From: Styela clava
Taxonomy: Eukaryota > Chordata > Ascidiacea > Stolidobranchia > Styelidae
Reading direction: 5' to 3'
NCBI RefSeq assembly: GCF_964204865.1
Contig: NC_135259.1
Location: 11,604,974 to 11,668,973 of the forward strand
DNA length: 64,000 nucleotides
Shown here: piece by piece, positions 34,981-46,733 of the stretch
How the letters are laid out: every line of letters begins with the position of its first letter
How positions within the stretch are numbered: the first letter of the stretch is position 1
Made by a program: the position numbers and the translations under genes
The notes under the pieces: generated by a model
What the model was told of the DNA's origin: nothing
The model's input: only the letters and a program-made list of their open reading frames with translations
The model's database searches: none

Positions 34981-37556
34981 TTACAGAAGGCAGGATTGAA
35001 TGCAATGTGTCTACTTTAAGAGGTGTAAAGTAGTCAGAAGCTATAAATGCACATAATTTTATTGCTTGATCGTAATTAAAATGTATACAGATGTGGGGAC
35101 ATTTTGAGGTATATATATATGCATGCACATGCTTATATTTATTGTTAATACAATTTAGCGCTGCAAGTTTCATTTTTAGTTTAGTATAAGTAGTAGTAAT
35201 TTGATTATACGGTTCGAGCTTTGCGCTAAGCATTTAAAGAGCATTATCGTCTGAAGAGATGAACATGTGCGATAGAGACCGACGCGGCACGGGTCCTATG
35301 AAATTAAAATATTCAAATGACATTTTACTATTCGTATATCCGATACCACGCGACCTGTACCGCTCTGCTTGGCACGAAACTCGCGCGCCGGTAAATCGAT
35401 CGCTTAGATTTTGCAAAAAGTGCACCAACAACATTTCGTAAATGTAGAAACGTCAATTCAAATAAGGTATTTAGAATACCGTTCCCGGAGTTAAGATGTT
35501 ATTAGTCATTTCACGCATGACCGGGATATAAAAATCATTATCGGAAATACGAAGACGTTCTCAATACGTTTTCGTTCAAGGTGTGCTCTTTATCGTCAGC
35601 TTGCCTAACGGTCACTTAGAAATGCCCTTATTCCAGATTTTAAATCACCATTTAAGATTCACGCAATCACAGCTTTGTACTGTGGGTCTGGGACGTTTAA
35701 TTTGCAAACGACGATAAGTTAGATTAAAGCCGATGCAATTGAAAAAAATATGAATAAATTTAATTTGGGCTTTGAAATCACTCCTTAATTTCATTAACAT
35801 CTGTCGCCTACGTAATAGCATAGTTATACCGTAAATATATACTACTACGGTTATACCAATATTATGAAACTTTGATCTCCGCCGACCCACAAGAATTAAT
35901 AATTGCGCACAGGAACAAGAAGTGGAAATATAAAAACGTACAGGGGACAAAAAATGATCGATTATGACAAAATTAACCAATAAAAATCGCTTTGTTGCCG
36001 ATTTTCAATTTTTCTATTAATTTCCAAACCGACCTCCGACGTTCTGGAATCATGTTGTGTGTAATATATGTTGTTATTGGACTATTCGGTATTCGTTAGA
36101 AATATTCGAATTATTTGAGTCGAAAAAATATTTGATTTTGCCCACCACCTTATTTGCCACTATGAAAGTTGAAAAACGTGGGAAATAAAGAGTCGTTTAA
36201 AAAAAGCTGCGTGTTTGTGTCACTTCAATTCCAGTCAGAATCAAATATTTAAAACTCATCGTAACTAACAGCCCCAAATATCACACTAAAATACCATTCC
36301 TATTTCTAGCTTATTATAGCATGCATAAGCAAACTAGCAAAAATATTCATGTATACCATACTTTAGCTCTTGTAGCTCTGAATCGGAACGTGCCACGTCT
36401 TTTCCAGCTAAAGAGGACAAATTATATTATCAATTTCGTTATTTTATTTTCATGTCAAAATGATCGATGTCAGGTAATTGCATAATATAGTTTAATATTA
36501 ACAAAAATCTCATTTGGTGTTCCGCCATAATTTTAGACTATAAAACGTGTTCCGCGGTGCAAAAAAGGTTGAAAATCACTGCTATAACGGATGGCCTATC
36601 ATCTAAGTACTTGCATTTTAGGTATTCTTTCATCCAACATAAACTTGTAACTGGACGAGAGACACTGGCTTGTAATATAATTACTCTCGTAGCTTCTTTC
36701 TTAACAGAAATAAACATAACCATGTTCGTTAAATTCTGCCATTATTGCTTGCTTTGTGTAAATGACACATTGCTGGCATTGTGTTGTGTTTATTTCACTG
36801 ATATCAACCCCGAGTGAATTGTCCAAATGCGTGAGTTTTTTATTGTGGTCAAAAGACATATTTCGATGTTTATCGGATAACCTACAGATGAACTCGAAAT
36901 ATATACCAAATAAGTATAGTATTTTCAATAATTTGCGATAGCGTCTGCGCTTGTACTGGCTATATATGACGTTTCGTTGTCGATTTTAAAAAAATCTCAA
37001 AAACATTATTTTAGTTCACCTTAAAAATATGTCATTAGTTGATAGAAAATCTATCGATATAAAAACTTTGATAATAGCTTATATTGCCTAATGCCCCATA
37101 TTATTCTACATATATACGATAAGTGGAACTGTATTTGGATAAGATCGTTTTATTATAAACTTTAAATTTTTATATGTCTATTAGCTTTATCTAATATTCA
37201 TTTCAACAGCAAAAAATCGTAAAAATTCAAATTAGAGGTAGATTAGACATAAAAATTGTATATTTGTTCATGATACTATGTCATCATTTTAAGTTTCTGA
37301 CTAGATTTTCCCCTCCCGTCGAGATTCGCACTTAAAGTGTTCAAATCTTTTATTGTTCGTTTTCCGACATTTTTGTCGAGATTTTTAATGGTTCACATAC
37401 AACTTCAGTTACGTTTTTATTTGCTTTGTTATTCTAAATATCTTTTTATATGAATGTTTATATGTTGTAGTGTGGTTACTGGAGCTGGTATACGATCATG
37501 ACAATTTCTACTTTTTTGTAGTCAATAATAAATATAAGGCTTCAAATCGTAGAAAA
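34981..37556. other. Intergenic, no supported gene
   Basis: AT-rich. The minus frame at 34784-35233 (149 residues) overlaps repeat C and has no recognisable domain. The segment at 36545-36600 (GGTTGAAAATCACTG) resembles a hAT right terminus, but I found no partner. The GGT3 promoter presumably lies near the right end. Confidence 0.4.
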
Positions 37557-40500
37557 ATGAAGAAGAACTGTGGTGTTCCGACTGCAATATTGGTTGCTAT
37601 CATGGCACCTCTCCTGGTGAGTAATTATATTTGTTTATCAAAATATTATGTGCTAATACCTTATAAGTGACGGGAGAAATGACACAGACCGTCAAAATTT
37701 TGGTGTCTTGTAGATGGTAACTATATTATCGATGTACAAAGAAAATTATTGGTCAAACATACATAATTAAACATAAGTTCAATAAACCCCAGAGGACCCC
37801 AGTAAACTGGTCTCGTTTTTCTACACAAAATAAATTGTTTGCAAACGTTTTAAAATTACAACTCCTTGTTAAAAATTTAACTTTTGAACTTTCGGAATCA
37901 ATCAACATTTGCCGACATTTTCTCAAATGTTCTGTCACGCTTTGTATCTATGATTATTCATCAATCGATTATTTCTTTTAAGTTGTTGTTCATACACGCT
38001 AGACGTAACGTATGTGTATTACATATACGTTCGCATCGGTTTACGGTAACAAGTATTTCCTGGGTTTATTTAACATAACATACGTTGTATATTGATTTGT
38101 GATCTTTAGGTTTTTAGGAAGTTCCTCGTTAAATCAAAACACATTTGGATACTAGGTAATGATCGTTATTCGGAAAAATTTGAGCTAAATAGGTCAGATA
38201 GGAGTGGCAGATATAATATTTCATCTTTTAAAGATTTGAAACGAATAATCGTTTCTTATGGAGATTTTATTTTGGCCCTGTGAATGTAGAAAAGACGTTT
38301 GAAAAATGCATTGATTGCGAGTGGAAAAAGATTTATTCAAATATGTTTATCTTAAATGGGGTTGTTGTTGATGTTGTGAAAAACATTTTTTCTCTCTATT
38401 TCAGTATTACGGATTTGAGATATCGCTAGAAAGTTATTATTTTAATTAAAGTGCCAGGCGGACTCAATTCCCCCCATTTTCGGGGGGGGGGGGCGATAAT
38501 AAATATCTCTTGTTTAAATGTACTATTTTCAGTTCGACTTGTGCCAGAATTTCGGAAATTCTCATGCGTTGACAGAGGAGATGGATCAAACAAAAATATA
38601 CCATCACGCAGCCGTAGCCGCTGGTATTTATATTTAGCATTTAACTCTCTCGCCGCTCGTTAGTCCATATGGGATTCTCAACGCTATTAAGTCTAGCACA
38701 TCGTAACCTACTGTTAATATCGCTCTTAGCTGTTTATTGACGTAATGCCCTGATATGAGAGAAGCGATAAAACCTTCCAGCCGTGACGCAAAGTGCGAAT
38801 CGTATAAATAGCGTGGATTTCAAAATCGCCTGTCAGACGTCTGAAAATGTCGACTCAGCTCAGACAGAAAATACTCCTTTATAACGACTTATTATTGCTT
38901 TAGCATGTATTTTCAGTCATACTAACTATCCCTGATCATTCCTGGCGCTGTGTTGTTTTGATAAATATGATTTCGACTGCTCCATAGTTGGCAGAGGTAT
39001 GGAGATTTTTTGTATGTAAAAAAAACGTAAAATTAATGGTAATTTTAACGCGTGAATGCGCGTATGAGATTGTTTACGTCGTTCTACGCGCATTTCCGTC
39101 GAAAAAATTTAATTTTTTTGCATTGGGGGTGGTCTGTGCAGTAATAATAAGAGCTGTGACGTCATCAGTATCGGTAATTTGACCTTGAACTTGACAATAC
39201 TGTAAATACAATTGTGAATTTCAGAGTAATAACCATTTATGCTATAATAGTCGTTTCGGTATTGTTATGTTAGGAAAAACTTGACGAAAACGTTGAAAAA
39301 AAAACTAATTAATTAGGAATTAATTATTAACCCTCTACTGTACACAGAATATCTCAAAGTCCAATTTTTTTTTTAGAAATTTTTGAAATTTTTTTGCAAA
39401 ATTTTTTTTCGAGGAGTGTGTTTTAAAGATATATTGCTGAATAGAACTCTAGCAGACGCTTTTAAAAAGCCATGATTGAAGCTTAAGGGCTTAATGGTTG
39501 ACAAAAAAAATAAGTTTAAAAATACCCATAAAATGGTCAGGGATTGGAGCGGTCGGAAGGTTAATAACTGTTAATGAATATTGGTAATTTTATATTGCTG
39601 TTTTTATATTCTGAATTAAACATACTTAATCACAAATATAATATATGCATAATTTATCAGGTCAACTGGAATGCTCTGAAGTAGGACGTGATATTTTGAA
39701 AGCAGGAGGAAATGCAGTAGATGCAGCAATTGCAGTTATTTTGTGCCAAGGTGTCGTCGAGCCATATTTTTCTGGAATAGGTATGTATTATTATTGGGAT
39801 ATTTTTGGGTGATCATTGTAATTAATAATGGTCTAGTAACCACATGTTTGGTTACAAATATAGTAGGCTAACAGACCCATTTACCAATTGAGCGCCCCGA
39901 TTTGACGTCGCGTCATGAGCATAGCTATTTGGGCGCCGGGTTGCAGACCCATCCAGCTATTTTGGGGATTTTGGAAAATATTTTTGAGAACTGATTTTGT
40001 CTATTGAGTCCATTTTTATTTGGCGCCCAAAAGGCCGTCGACAAGCTGGGACAAAATCAGCAGGAGTCTATAAGGCAGTGCCCAAACGGATGATCTTAAA
40101 CGTATCATGTCCTAGATCTTATAGTGGAATAGTTTGACATATTTTCTGCTAAAACTTTAGGTGGAGGGTGTATAATGACCATCTACAAATCGTCAACAAA
40201 ATCAACGACGTCCATAATATCTAGAGAAAGAGCGCCATCAGCTGCAACTCGTGACATGTTTTTGGGCATGGGAAACAACAAACACGGAGCAAAATTTATT
40301 GCGGTGCCTGGAGAACTCAAGGGCTTGGAGTAAGTTATTTAATCAGACTTACATACATAAAATAGCAAAGTAAAGTAACACAAGTATTCGAGCATGAAGA
40401 AAAAACGAAACCTGAGTTTTCAAGTGTCCAAATGCGTTCCGAACTACATATGATAGAGTAATTCCTCTCTGCAAAATATTTTCTTTATTTTAATTTTTAA

Positions 40501-43167
40501 ATTCGCTTCCTTACGTTTGTTTGATGTAGGGTGCGTAGTCGCTCCCCTAGAACTCTTTGAGTGCCGAGACTGGGATTCCTTTAAAGGTTCGCTTTCAAGT
40601 CTCTAATAATAACGAGTAGAATTCTTAGTTGTGTATTATATTCTTTAATAACGAAAATGGTAAAACTGATATATAAGGATTGATAATAAATTGATCAAAT
40701 AGTGAAATGATTTAAATCAAAATTAGATTGAGACAGGAGCATGCGGTTGCAATGCGTGTCGCACGCGAGTCAAACAGATTTTTAAATAAATCTAGGTACC
40801 ACAATGTGTGCTTGATATGTCGGCAAGTCGGTGACAAAAGAATATAAATCCGAACGGCATTTTAAAATCTTGTGGGCAATAAACACTTTCCAAAGTTGAG
40901 ATTTTGCTTTGAAAGTCTTAGCAATGTTCGGAAGCAATAACATTTGCGGAACACTTTTTCCGTTATGGGGAGTTTCAAATCTTACCCTAAATGTAGATAT
41001 ATGAAGACTTTTGCATGTTTTAGTGAGTTTTTTGGAGGTTTTTGCATGTTTTAGCTTGTTAAATGAAAAATACTGATCAATGTGTTTTCACAATAGGAGC
41101 GTTTGTTTTGTATTGCACTGTTTACCTATTCTCGGCACTATTGTGGCCCGCGAACGATGCAAAATAATTTTGTGGCCCCCGGAGCCGACAACTTTGGACC
41201 ACCCTATACTCGTATATACTCAGTGTCTGATTAGATTCACTGCACTTGAGTGTCGGTAGCTAAAATCTATTTCGTACTACAGATACGCTTACAACAAATA
41301 TGGAGGCAATTTATGTTGGGATAAGTTGTTTCAACCCGCCATTGATAAAGCAAGAAACGGCTTCAAAGTTAGCGGACAAATGGCTATTATGTTGAAATAT
41401 CTTTACGACAAAGTCATAATTGAAGATCCGGATTCAATATTCTGTGATGTTTATTGCAACGAAGATAAATCTGGAGTAAGCAATTATACACCATATAATG
41501 ACTATTTTGTTTTTAGTTTTCGCTGTTGTTCTACAAGACCAGTTGCTTTAGTAATTTTGTTCAATATATCATTATTTTCCATAAAAAGAGTGAGTTACCA
41601 AGTGATTTAGGAGAAGTCTGCACTTTTATACATAACGACACAGACAATGTATATTTAGTTAATATTTTGTGTTTACAAAAAATCTCTGTTCAGGTTAAAC
41701 AAGAAGGAGATATTGTGAAGAATCCTCTACTTGCTGATACACTAGAAAAAATTCAAAAACATGGCGTAGATGTTTTCTACAGTGGTGAAATTGCCGATAG
41801 TATTATTCATGATATTCAAAGTAGAGGTGGAATTATGACGAAGCAAGATTTATTGGTAATTTCTCAAAACACTTTTTTTAATCACGTTTTATGTTTTCTA
41901 AATTTCTCATGACTATAGTAAAACATTTATCACACTGTAGAATAAAATTATAGCGTGGAAGTTTGCAATTTAAGAATAATTATGAATTAACGTCGTTGCA
42001 GAAACATGTTACTAACTGAATTTCTAGTCTTTATACTTTAATGACATTATTTTCAACTATAATTTATTGCAGGATTACACAGTAATCGAAAAATCTACAA
42101 TCAAGATGCGTCTTCCTAACGGCGACCACACGATGCATGCGCCTCCGTTACCTTCTGGAGGCCCGGTAGTGGCAGCAATCCTTTCCGTTATGGACCTTTT
42201 TGACATTACATTGGAAGAATTTAAAAGAACACCAACATTGCAATATCACCGAACAGATGAGGCATTCAGACACGCTTTCGGTGCTAGATACAGTATGGGC
42301 GATCCCGCATATGACCAAATTGCACTAAATATTCAAAATCAAATAGTATCTGGGCAATATGCAAGGTCTGTCCGTACTAAAATTTTTGACGACAAAACAT
42401 TCCACGATCCGGCTTATTACGGAGCTAAATTTTTGGACTCCAGTATTTCATCCACATTGCATATATCTGTACTTGATCCGGAAGGCAATGCTGTCGCTTT
42501 GACATCAACAATAGATTATTACTGGGGATCTCGCATAATGTCATCTTCCACTGGAATCGTCTTCAACAACGAAATGGCGGACTTTTCATATCCAAGTAAG
42601 ATCATTCTCTTTCAAACATTATTTACGTTATCTTACTATTATTAGTACTGTTTACAATTTATAGAATTTTATTCGGGAGCAATTTTTCTTAATCCTAATA
42701 AAATTATATTTTCCCAGATGGCGATAGTGAGCACGACTCTGAGTTGTCAGCAACAAACCAAATAGAAGGAGGTAAAATACCCTTATCTTCCATGACACCT
42801 GCTATGTTTTTGAACGATAATGATGATCTTGCTTTTATCATCGGAGCATCGGGGGGTACACGGATTCCAGCAGCAATTGCGACTGTCATACTCAAGTAGG
42901 TATACTTCGCTATCATAGCACACGTACTAGAAGTAAACTTTAAAGCCTGTAACAATTTTACTTTGTGATATACATATTCATGTATATCTATGTTCAGCGT
43001 TTTGTCTTTCACTTTTTGTTAGGTTCCTCTATTTTGGTGAAAATGACATTGGCAGTGCAATAAAGGACAAGCGTTTTTTTGACGCTTTGATACCGGACGT
43101 TCTTTACTACGACGCTGGTTTTGATGATGAAATTATACAAAATTTGAAAAAGATTGGTCACAATGTT
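37557..43167 (+). CDS. Gamma-glutamyltransferase, paralogue 3 (near-complete model)
   Basis: Exons: 37557-37616 (MKKNCGVPTAILVAIMAPLL), 38533-38623 (...TEEMDQTKIYHHAAVAA), 39661-39780, 40161-40329, 41283-41475, 41694-41855, 42073-42595, 42718-42895 and 43023-43167. All introns are GT-AG and every phase joins, giving 547 codons; human GGT1 has 569 residues. The first exon provides a basic start and hydrophobic stretch typical of the type II signal anchor. Exon 3 has CSEVGRDILKAGGNAVDAA. The large exon holds SSTLHISVLDPEGNAVA with the conserved nucleophile threonine, TSTIDYYWGS (Asp at human Asn401) and NNEMADFS. PLSSMTP keeps both serines of the glutamate-carboxylate site, and GASGGTRIP keeps the oxyanion-hole glycines. 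Of the three copies it is the closest to a canonical enzyme. The C-terminal exon after ...KKIGHNV was not found; reading through adds only VSICCCFD before a stop. It lies in opposite orientation to copies 1 and 2. Confidence 0.92.
39331..39560. mobile_element. Possible piggyBac-like MITE in a GGT3 intron
   Basis: TTAA occurs at both edges (39327-39330 and 39561-39564). The termini CCCTCTACTG and, read back, CCTTCCGACC begin alike. The sequence between has homopolymer tracts and no frame. The inverted repeats are short and imperfect, so the call is tentative. Confidence 0.4.
40526..41212. mobile_element. Probable hAT relic in a GGT3 intron
   Basis: It lies between the exons ending 40329 and starting 41283. 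The right part has GTGGCCCGCGAACGATGCAA and GTGGCCCCCGGAGCCGACAA, then ACCACCCTA, typical of hAT ends in animals. The left part TAGGGTGCGTAGTCGCTCCC mirrors the right end only over the first few bases. I could not define a target duplication. Confidence 0.35.
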
Positions 43168-44898
43168 GTGAGTATTTGCTGTTGTTTTGATTAACCATTC
43201 ATACGCAGTCATGTATGAGCACTAAGGCTCGTTGTAAAATCCCATCAATGATTGTCTAACAAACGACAAAATAATTCACGATATCATAAATCATCCAAGG
43301 TAGACGCAAGCAAAAATACATCAATATAAAAAATAAAAAAATAAACGCTTTTTTGAGTCATATATATGTCTGAATATAAGCTTGTAGCGGATATGAACAC
43401 TGTCGGTGAAATATTATCTTTGGCACCCATGTGCAGTTTTTTGTTTTTGCAATTTACTTAATATTTAACTACTACTACAACATTTGTTACAATGTTGGCT
43501 CAATTATTTGAGATCAGAAAAATTACGGCATATATTCTTAGGCTTTATTCACAATTCTACTCCGAACAAAGATCTGTAGCCTTTAATCCTCCACCATATG
43601 GGCAACAAGTTTCTTTTTCAAGGTTTTCGCTTCTACGTTGTAGTTGTTCATTTACTTCAACCATTGGTGAGGTGGTGGGCTTGGGGTTCGATGCTGAGGT
43701 ATTAAGAAGCTCAATTTTCACGAATATCATTTAACTGAAAAAGCTAGAGCTGAATGTCGAACGTATCATTTGTTTTAAGCAATTAGATTACTTTTCTCTT
43801 TTGGTATTCAATTTATTTGTTTGACCTTCTGACTCCAACTTTTCTTATATACCACGAAAGGAGCTACTATTTATTTGGAAGGACCGTTATCTTCCCAATT
43901 TGGCATTTATTAAATGTCGGGTGAGGTGGGGATGGAATTTGAACCCGAAATATGTGATCTGCGAATTAGCAATTACAGAAACGTTACTTACTTGTTCTTA
44001 TTCAGAGAGAGACAACTTACACCGGTCGAGTGAATGCAATCAAATGTAACTCTTCTGCGATATACGCATTTTCTGACTTGAGGGATATAGGGGCAGGACC
44101 AAGTGGCTGGTAGACAAATTGGCAAAGACATTACTTTTAATTCATGGAATGTCGAATAAAAGGATTCAAATTGAAGTGCAACAAAGTATGCATATGTAAG
44201 AAAATTCGGCCTATGTATCAGCTTAAGCAGTATTTTGTTTAATTTTTTTGTTTATGCTCTGTCTTATTGACATATTCAAAATTGAAATAAGAGCAAATCA
44301 TAAAGTATGATTTATGGATCTTTTGTATTTAACAACTTGCAACAGGAAGTTATTACAGGCCGACTAAAGTTTTTAAAACTACTTTCCAAATATAACCAAA
44401 GATTATACCAGCTGTCCCGATAAATAAGCCATACTCTCTATTATATATCCCCTTGCATTGTGTAATTTCCTTATAGTGAAAGGTGTAACAGATTCAAGCT
44501 CCTCTTCTTTGCGAGTCGTGATTTGAATACAGAAATACTTGAAACCTGGATTTATAAACCACGGCCGGATGAATAAAATATTCTTTTATGGAAGAGCAAT
44601 AAATTATATAATTTTTTCATATATATAACAAACGTTAATTTGCGACGAAATGATTTGTTACAAAACTGATTCTGCATTCCAGACAAATGTAGTCACGTGG
44701 AAAATTTATTTACTCGGAATTTCGAAATTTTCGGGACATACGGTATCATTTATACATATGTGCCCTGTCACAAATTGTCGAGCACGTGTTAAATAAAAGG
44801 ATTGAATTCAAGAAGAAGCATACTTATTATATTAGAATCGAAAAGTATTTAAATCGAACAGAATAAAAATATACATTCAGTTACGCAATCCGACTTTA
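43168..44898. other. Downstream of GGT3, no supported gene
   Basis: The missing C-terminal exon of GGT3 should be here, but no sequence resembling the family's conserved tail is visible. A partial inverted copy of repeat D lies at about 43990-44165 (GAATGCAATCAAATG, CGCATTTTCTGAC). A plus frame at 43492-43734 is unrecognised. Confidence 0.45.
43990..44165 (-). repeat. Dispersed repeat D, copy 3 (inverted)
   Basis: It reads on the minus strand as repeat D: TCTACCAGCCACTTGG..., GTCAGAAAATGCGTATATCG and TTGATTGCATTCACTCGACC. It is more diverged than the other two copies. Confidence 0.55.
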
Positions 44899-45810
44899 TT
44901 ACTCAGACAGCGTCTTCGTGTTCAATCGTTTTCTGAAATATAAAATAAATTTTCTTAGTTGCAATGAATATCAAAGAATGATAAACAATTTCTTGGTAAA
45001 TTTGCAAAAACTGTGCAAATGGATTCATTACTTACCTTGCCGTGCTCTTTGCACTGTATTCGGCCGCGTATATTTGTTTGTATTTTTTCCTCAAACACGC
45101 TACACAAGAACAATCGTCGTCTTTATTTTCTTTTTCACGAGTGTCAAGTTGTTGAGTAACGTTATCGGGTTCCCGATGTTCATGGATATTTCTATCCTAA
45201 TATTAAAATTCATTAGTAATGCAAAACGTTAAAAAACTTGCTTGAAGTCAATGGTTTAACTCGTAATTGGCTTATATTTATGGCCACCAACACACTCGAA
45301 TCCATCGATATGATCAACATACATGTTTCGTGAATTACTATATAGACACCATGGATATCCTGATATATGCCATAAAGTTTATCGTTCTGTGGAAACGTCG
45401 TGAAAATACATTTGACAGCTGCACGTTTTTTATCAATCTCAAACTATTTTATCACAAATTCAAAGCAGTTCGTATAAGTAATGTATAAAGATGTTGTGAG
45501 GCAGCTTTCATTCATTGTCAGGCTAGAGTGATATACTCGCAAAAAATAGACGTACCTTCCAGATCCAAAACATCAATTTTAAGCATATCAAAAATATGCA
45601 TACAGACAGGGTTCCAAGCAGTATAGACGTTCTATGAGGTTCCAAAATCCCACAAATTGTATCTCTAACGCGGGTTGAAATCCATGCAATGGCATGTCGA
45701 AAAAATCGCAATATCCACAATTTTTCACTAGGCGCTGCTATATTTACAACATGCTGCACATTTCTACGAGACACGAAACGTCTGGGATTGTGCACGAATA
45801 CTTTCCTCAT
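44899..45810 (-). CDS. Small single-pass membrane protein, three exons, unknown family
   Basis: Exons 45556-45810, 45036-45196 and 44899-44932 join in frame through GT-AG introns (phase 0, then phase 2) to give 149 residues. The first exon has a basic N terminus (MRKVFVHNPRRFVSRR) and ends in a hydrophobic segment, TSILLGTLSVCIFLICLKLM (about residues 61-80). The second is strongly hydrophilic and acidic-to-basic, with a CSCVACLRKKYKQIY motif. The third adds KRLNTKTLSE. With positive charges before the membrane segment it may be an N-in anchor, but orientation is uncertain. The stop lies in TAATAA followed by A, so an AATAAA polyadenylation signal overlaps it. The gene is divergent from the BTB gene about 0.9 kb away. 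I do not recognise the family. The support is the frame and phase agreement across three exons. Confidence 0.7.
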
Positions 45811-46733
45811 TTTAGAATAGCAAATATATTTACATATTGAAACAGTATTAAAAATCAGCTATGGCATCAGTGAAAAATACTTTTAGATTTCATCGCTTTT
45901 TGGACAAGAGGCGTCAAGTGCTCTCAGATATTGATCGGTGATTTCTGTATCGAGGATTCCATTTTTGACGAAACTTCAGCCTGGTGGCATTATACAGTAT
46001 GACGTCACTGAAATAAGATTCCGAGTATTCAACCACCAGAACCACGTTTTCCCAACCGGGGAGAAATTTTGTTTTGTATTTGTAGTATTACAAATATTCT
46101 TTAGTTCTTTATTATTACTCTAATTTTAATACTTATTCATACACACATAATAAACTACAAAGGTTGGTAATCCCTAGACTAGAATAACAATGCGAAACGA
46201 GCGACTATATGTATCGCTCCCAAAAACGGCAATCTGGCAACCAACTGAAGAAAGCGTTGGAAGTTAGTTGTTCCACCATCTGGCAGCACATACACGATTG
46301 GCAGTCGTTTTGAAATGCCTTTTCGGGCAGTGGTTCTCGTTGAAATTATCAAAAGCGATTCCAAATGGTTTTAATAATAGTATAAATATATGTCCCTCTT
46401 ATGATTCAATTCAATTTGACATAATATTCATCGCGCGATAATCTACGCTACTTCAAACCCGGACATGACGGTTTTGTTTTTAATTTATTTATCATATAAA
46501 TACTGCTTTAGTATGGCACTTCAACAATATGATTAGTGAACAATTCATCGTTTAACCGCAAAGGTCGTTGTTGAATAAGTGTAGAGAATTCAACTTTTTG
46601 TCACATTGTTTTCTGCAGTTCAGATAAATATCACTGTGTAAATAAAGTGTAAGGATTTGTGTGGAAATTATCAAACACCTTTGATTTGAACATTTTCATT
46701 ACGCAAATATAAAACCTGGCATCAAAAATCAAA
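45811..46733. promoter_or_regulatory. Divergent intergenic region with both upstream sequences
   Basis: This interval separates the start codons of the minus-strand membrane-protein gene and the plus-strand BTB gene, so it should contain both promoters and 5' UTRs. I see no strong TATA box placed for either. A segment at about 46185-46370 is less AT-rich but has no supported frame. Confidence 0.5.

Noticed and set aside
34784-35233. 149-residue minus-strand open frame
   Set aside because: It overlaps an old repeat, has no domain or codon pattern, and ends in a poly-Phe/Lys run from a homopolymer.
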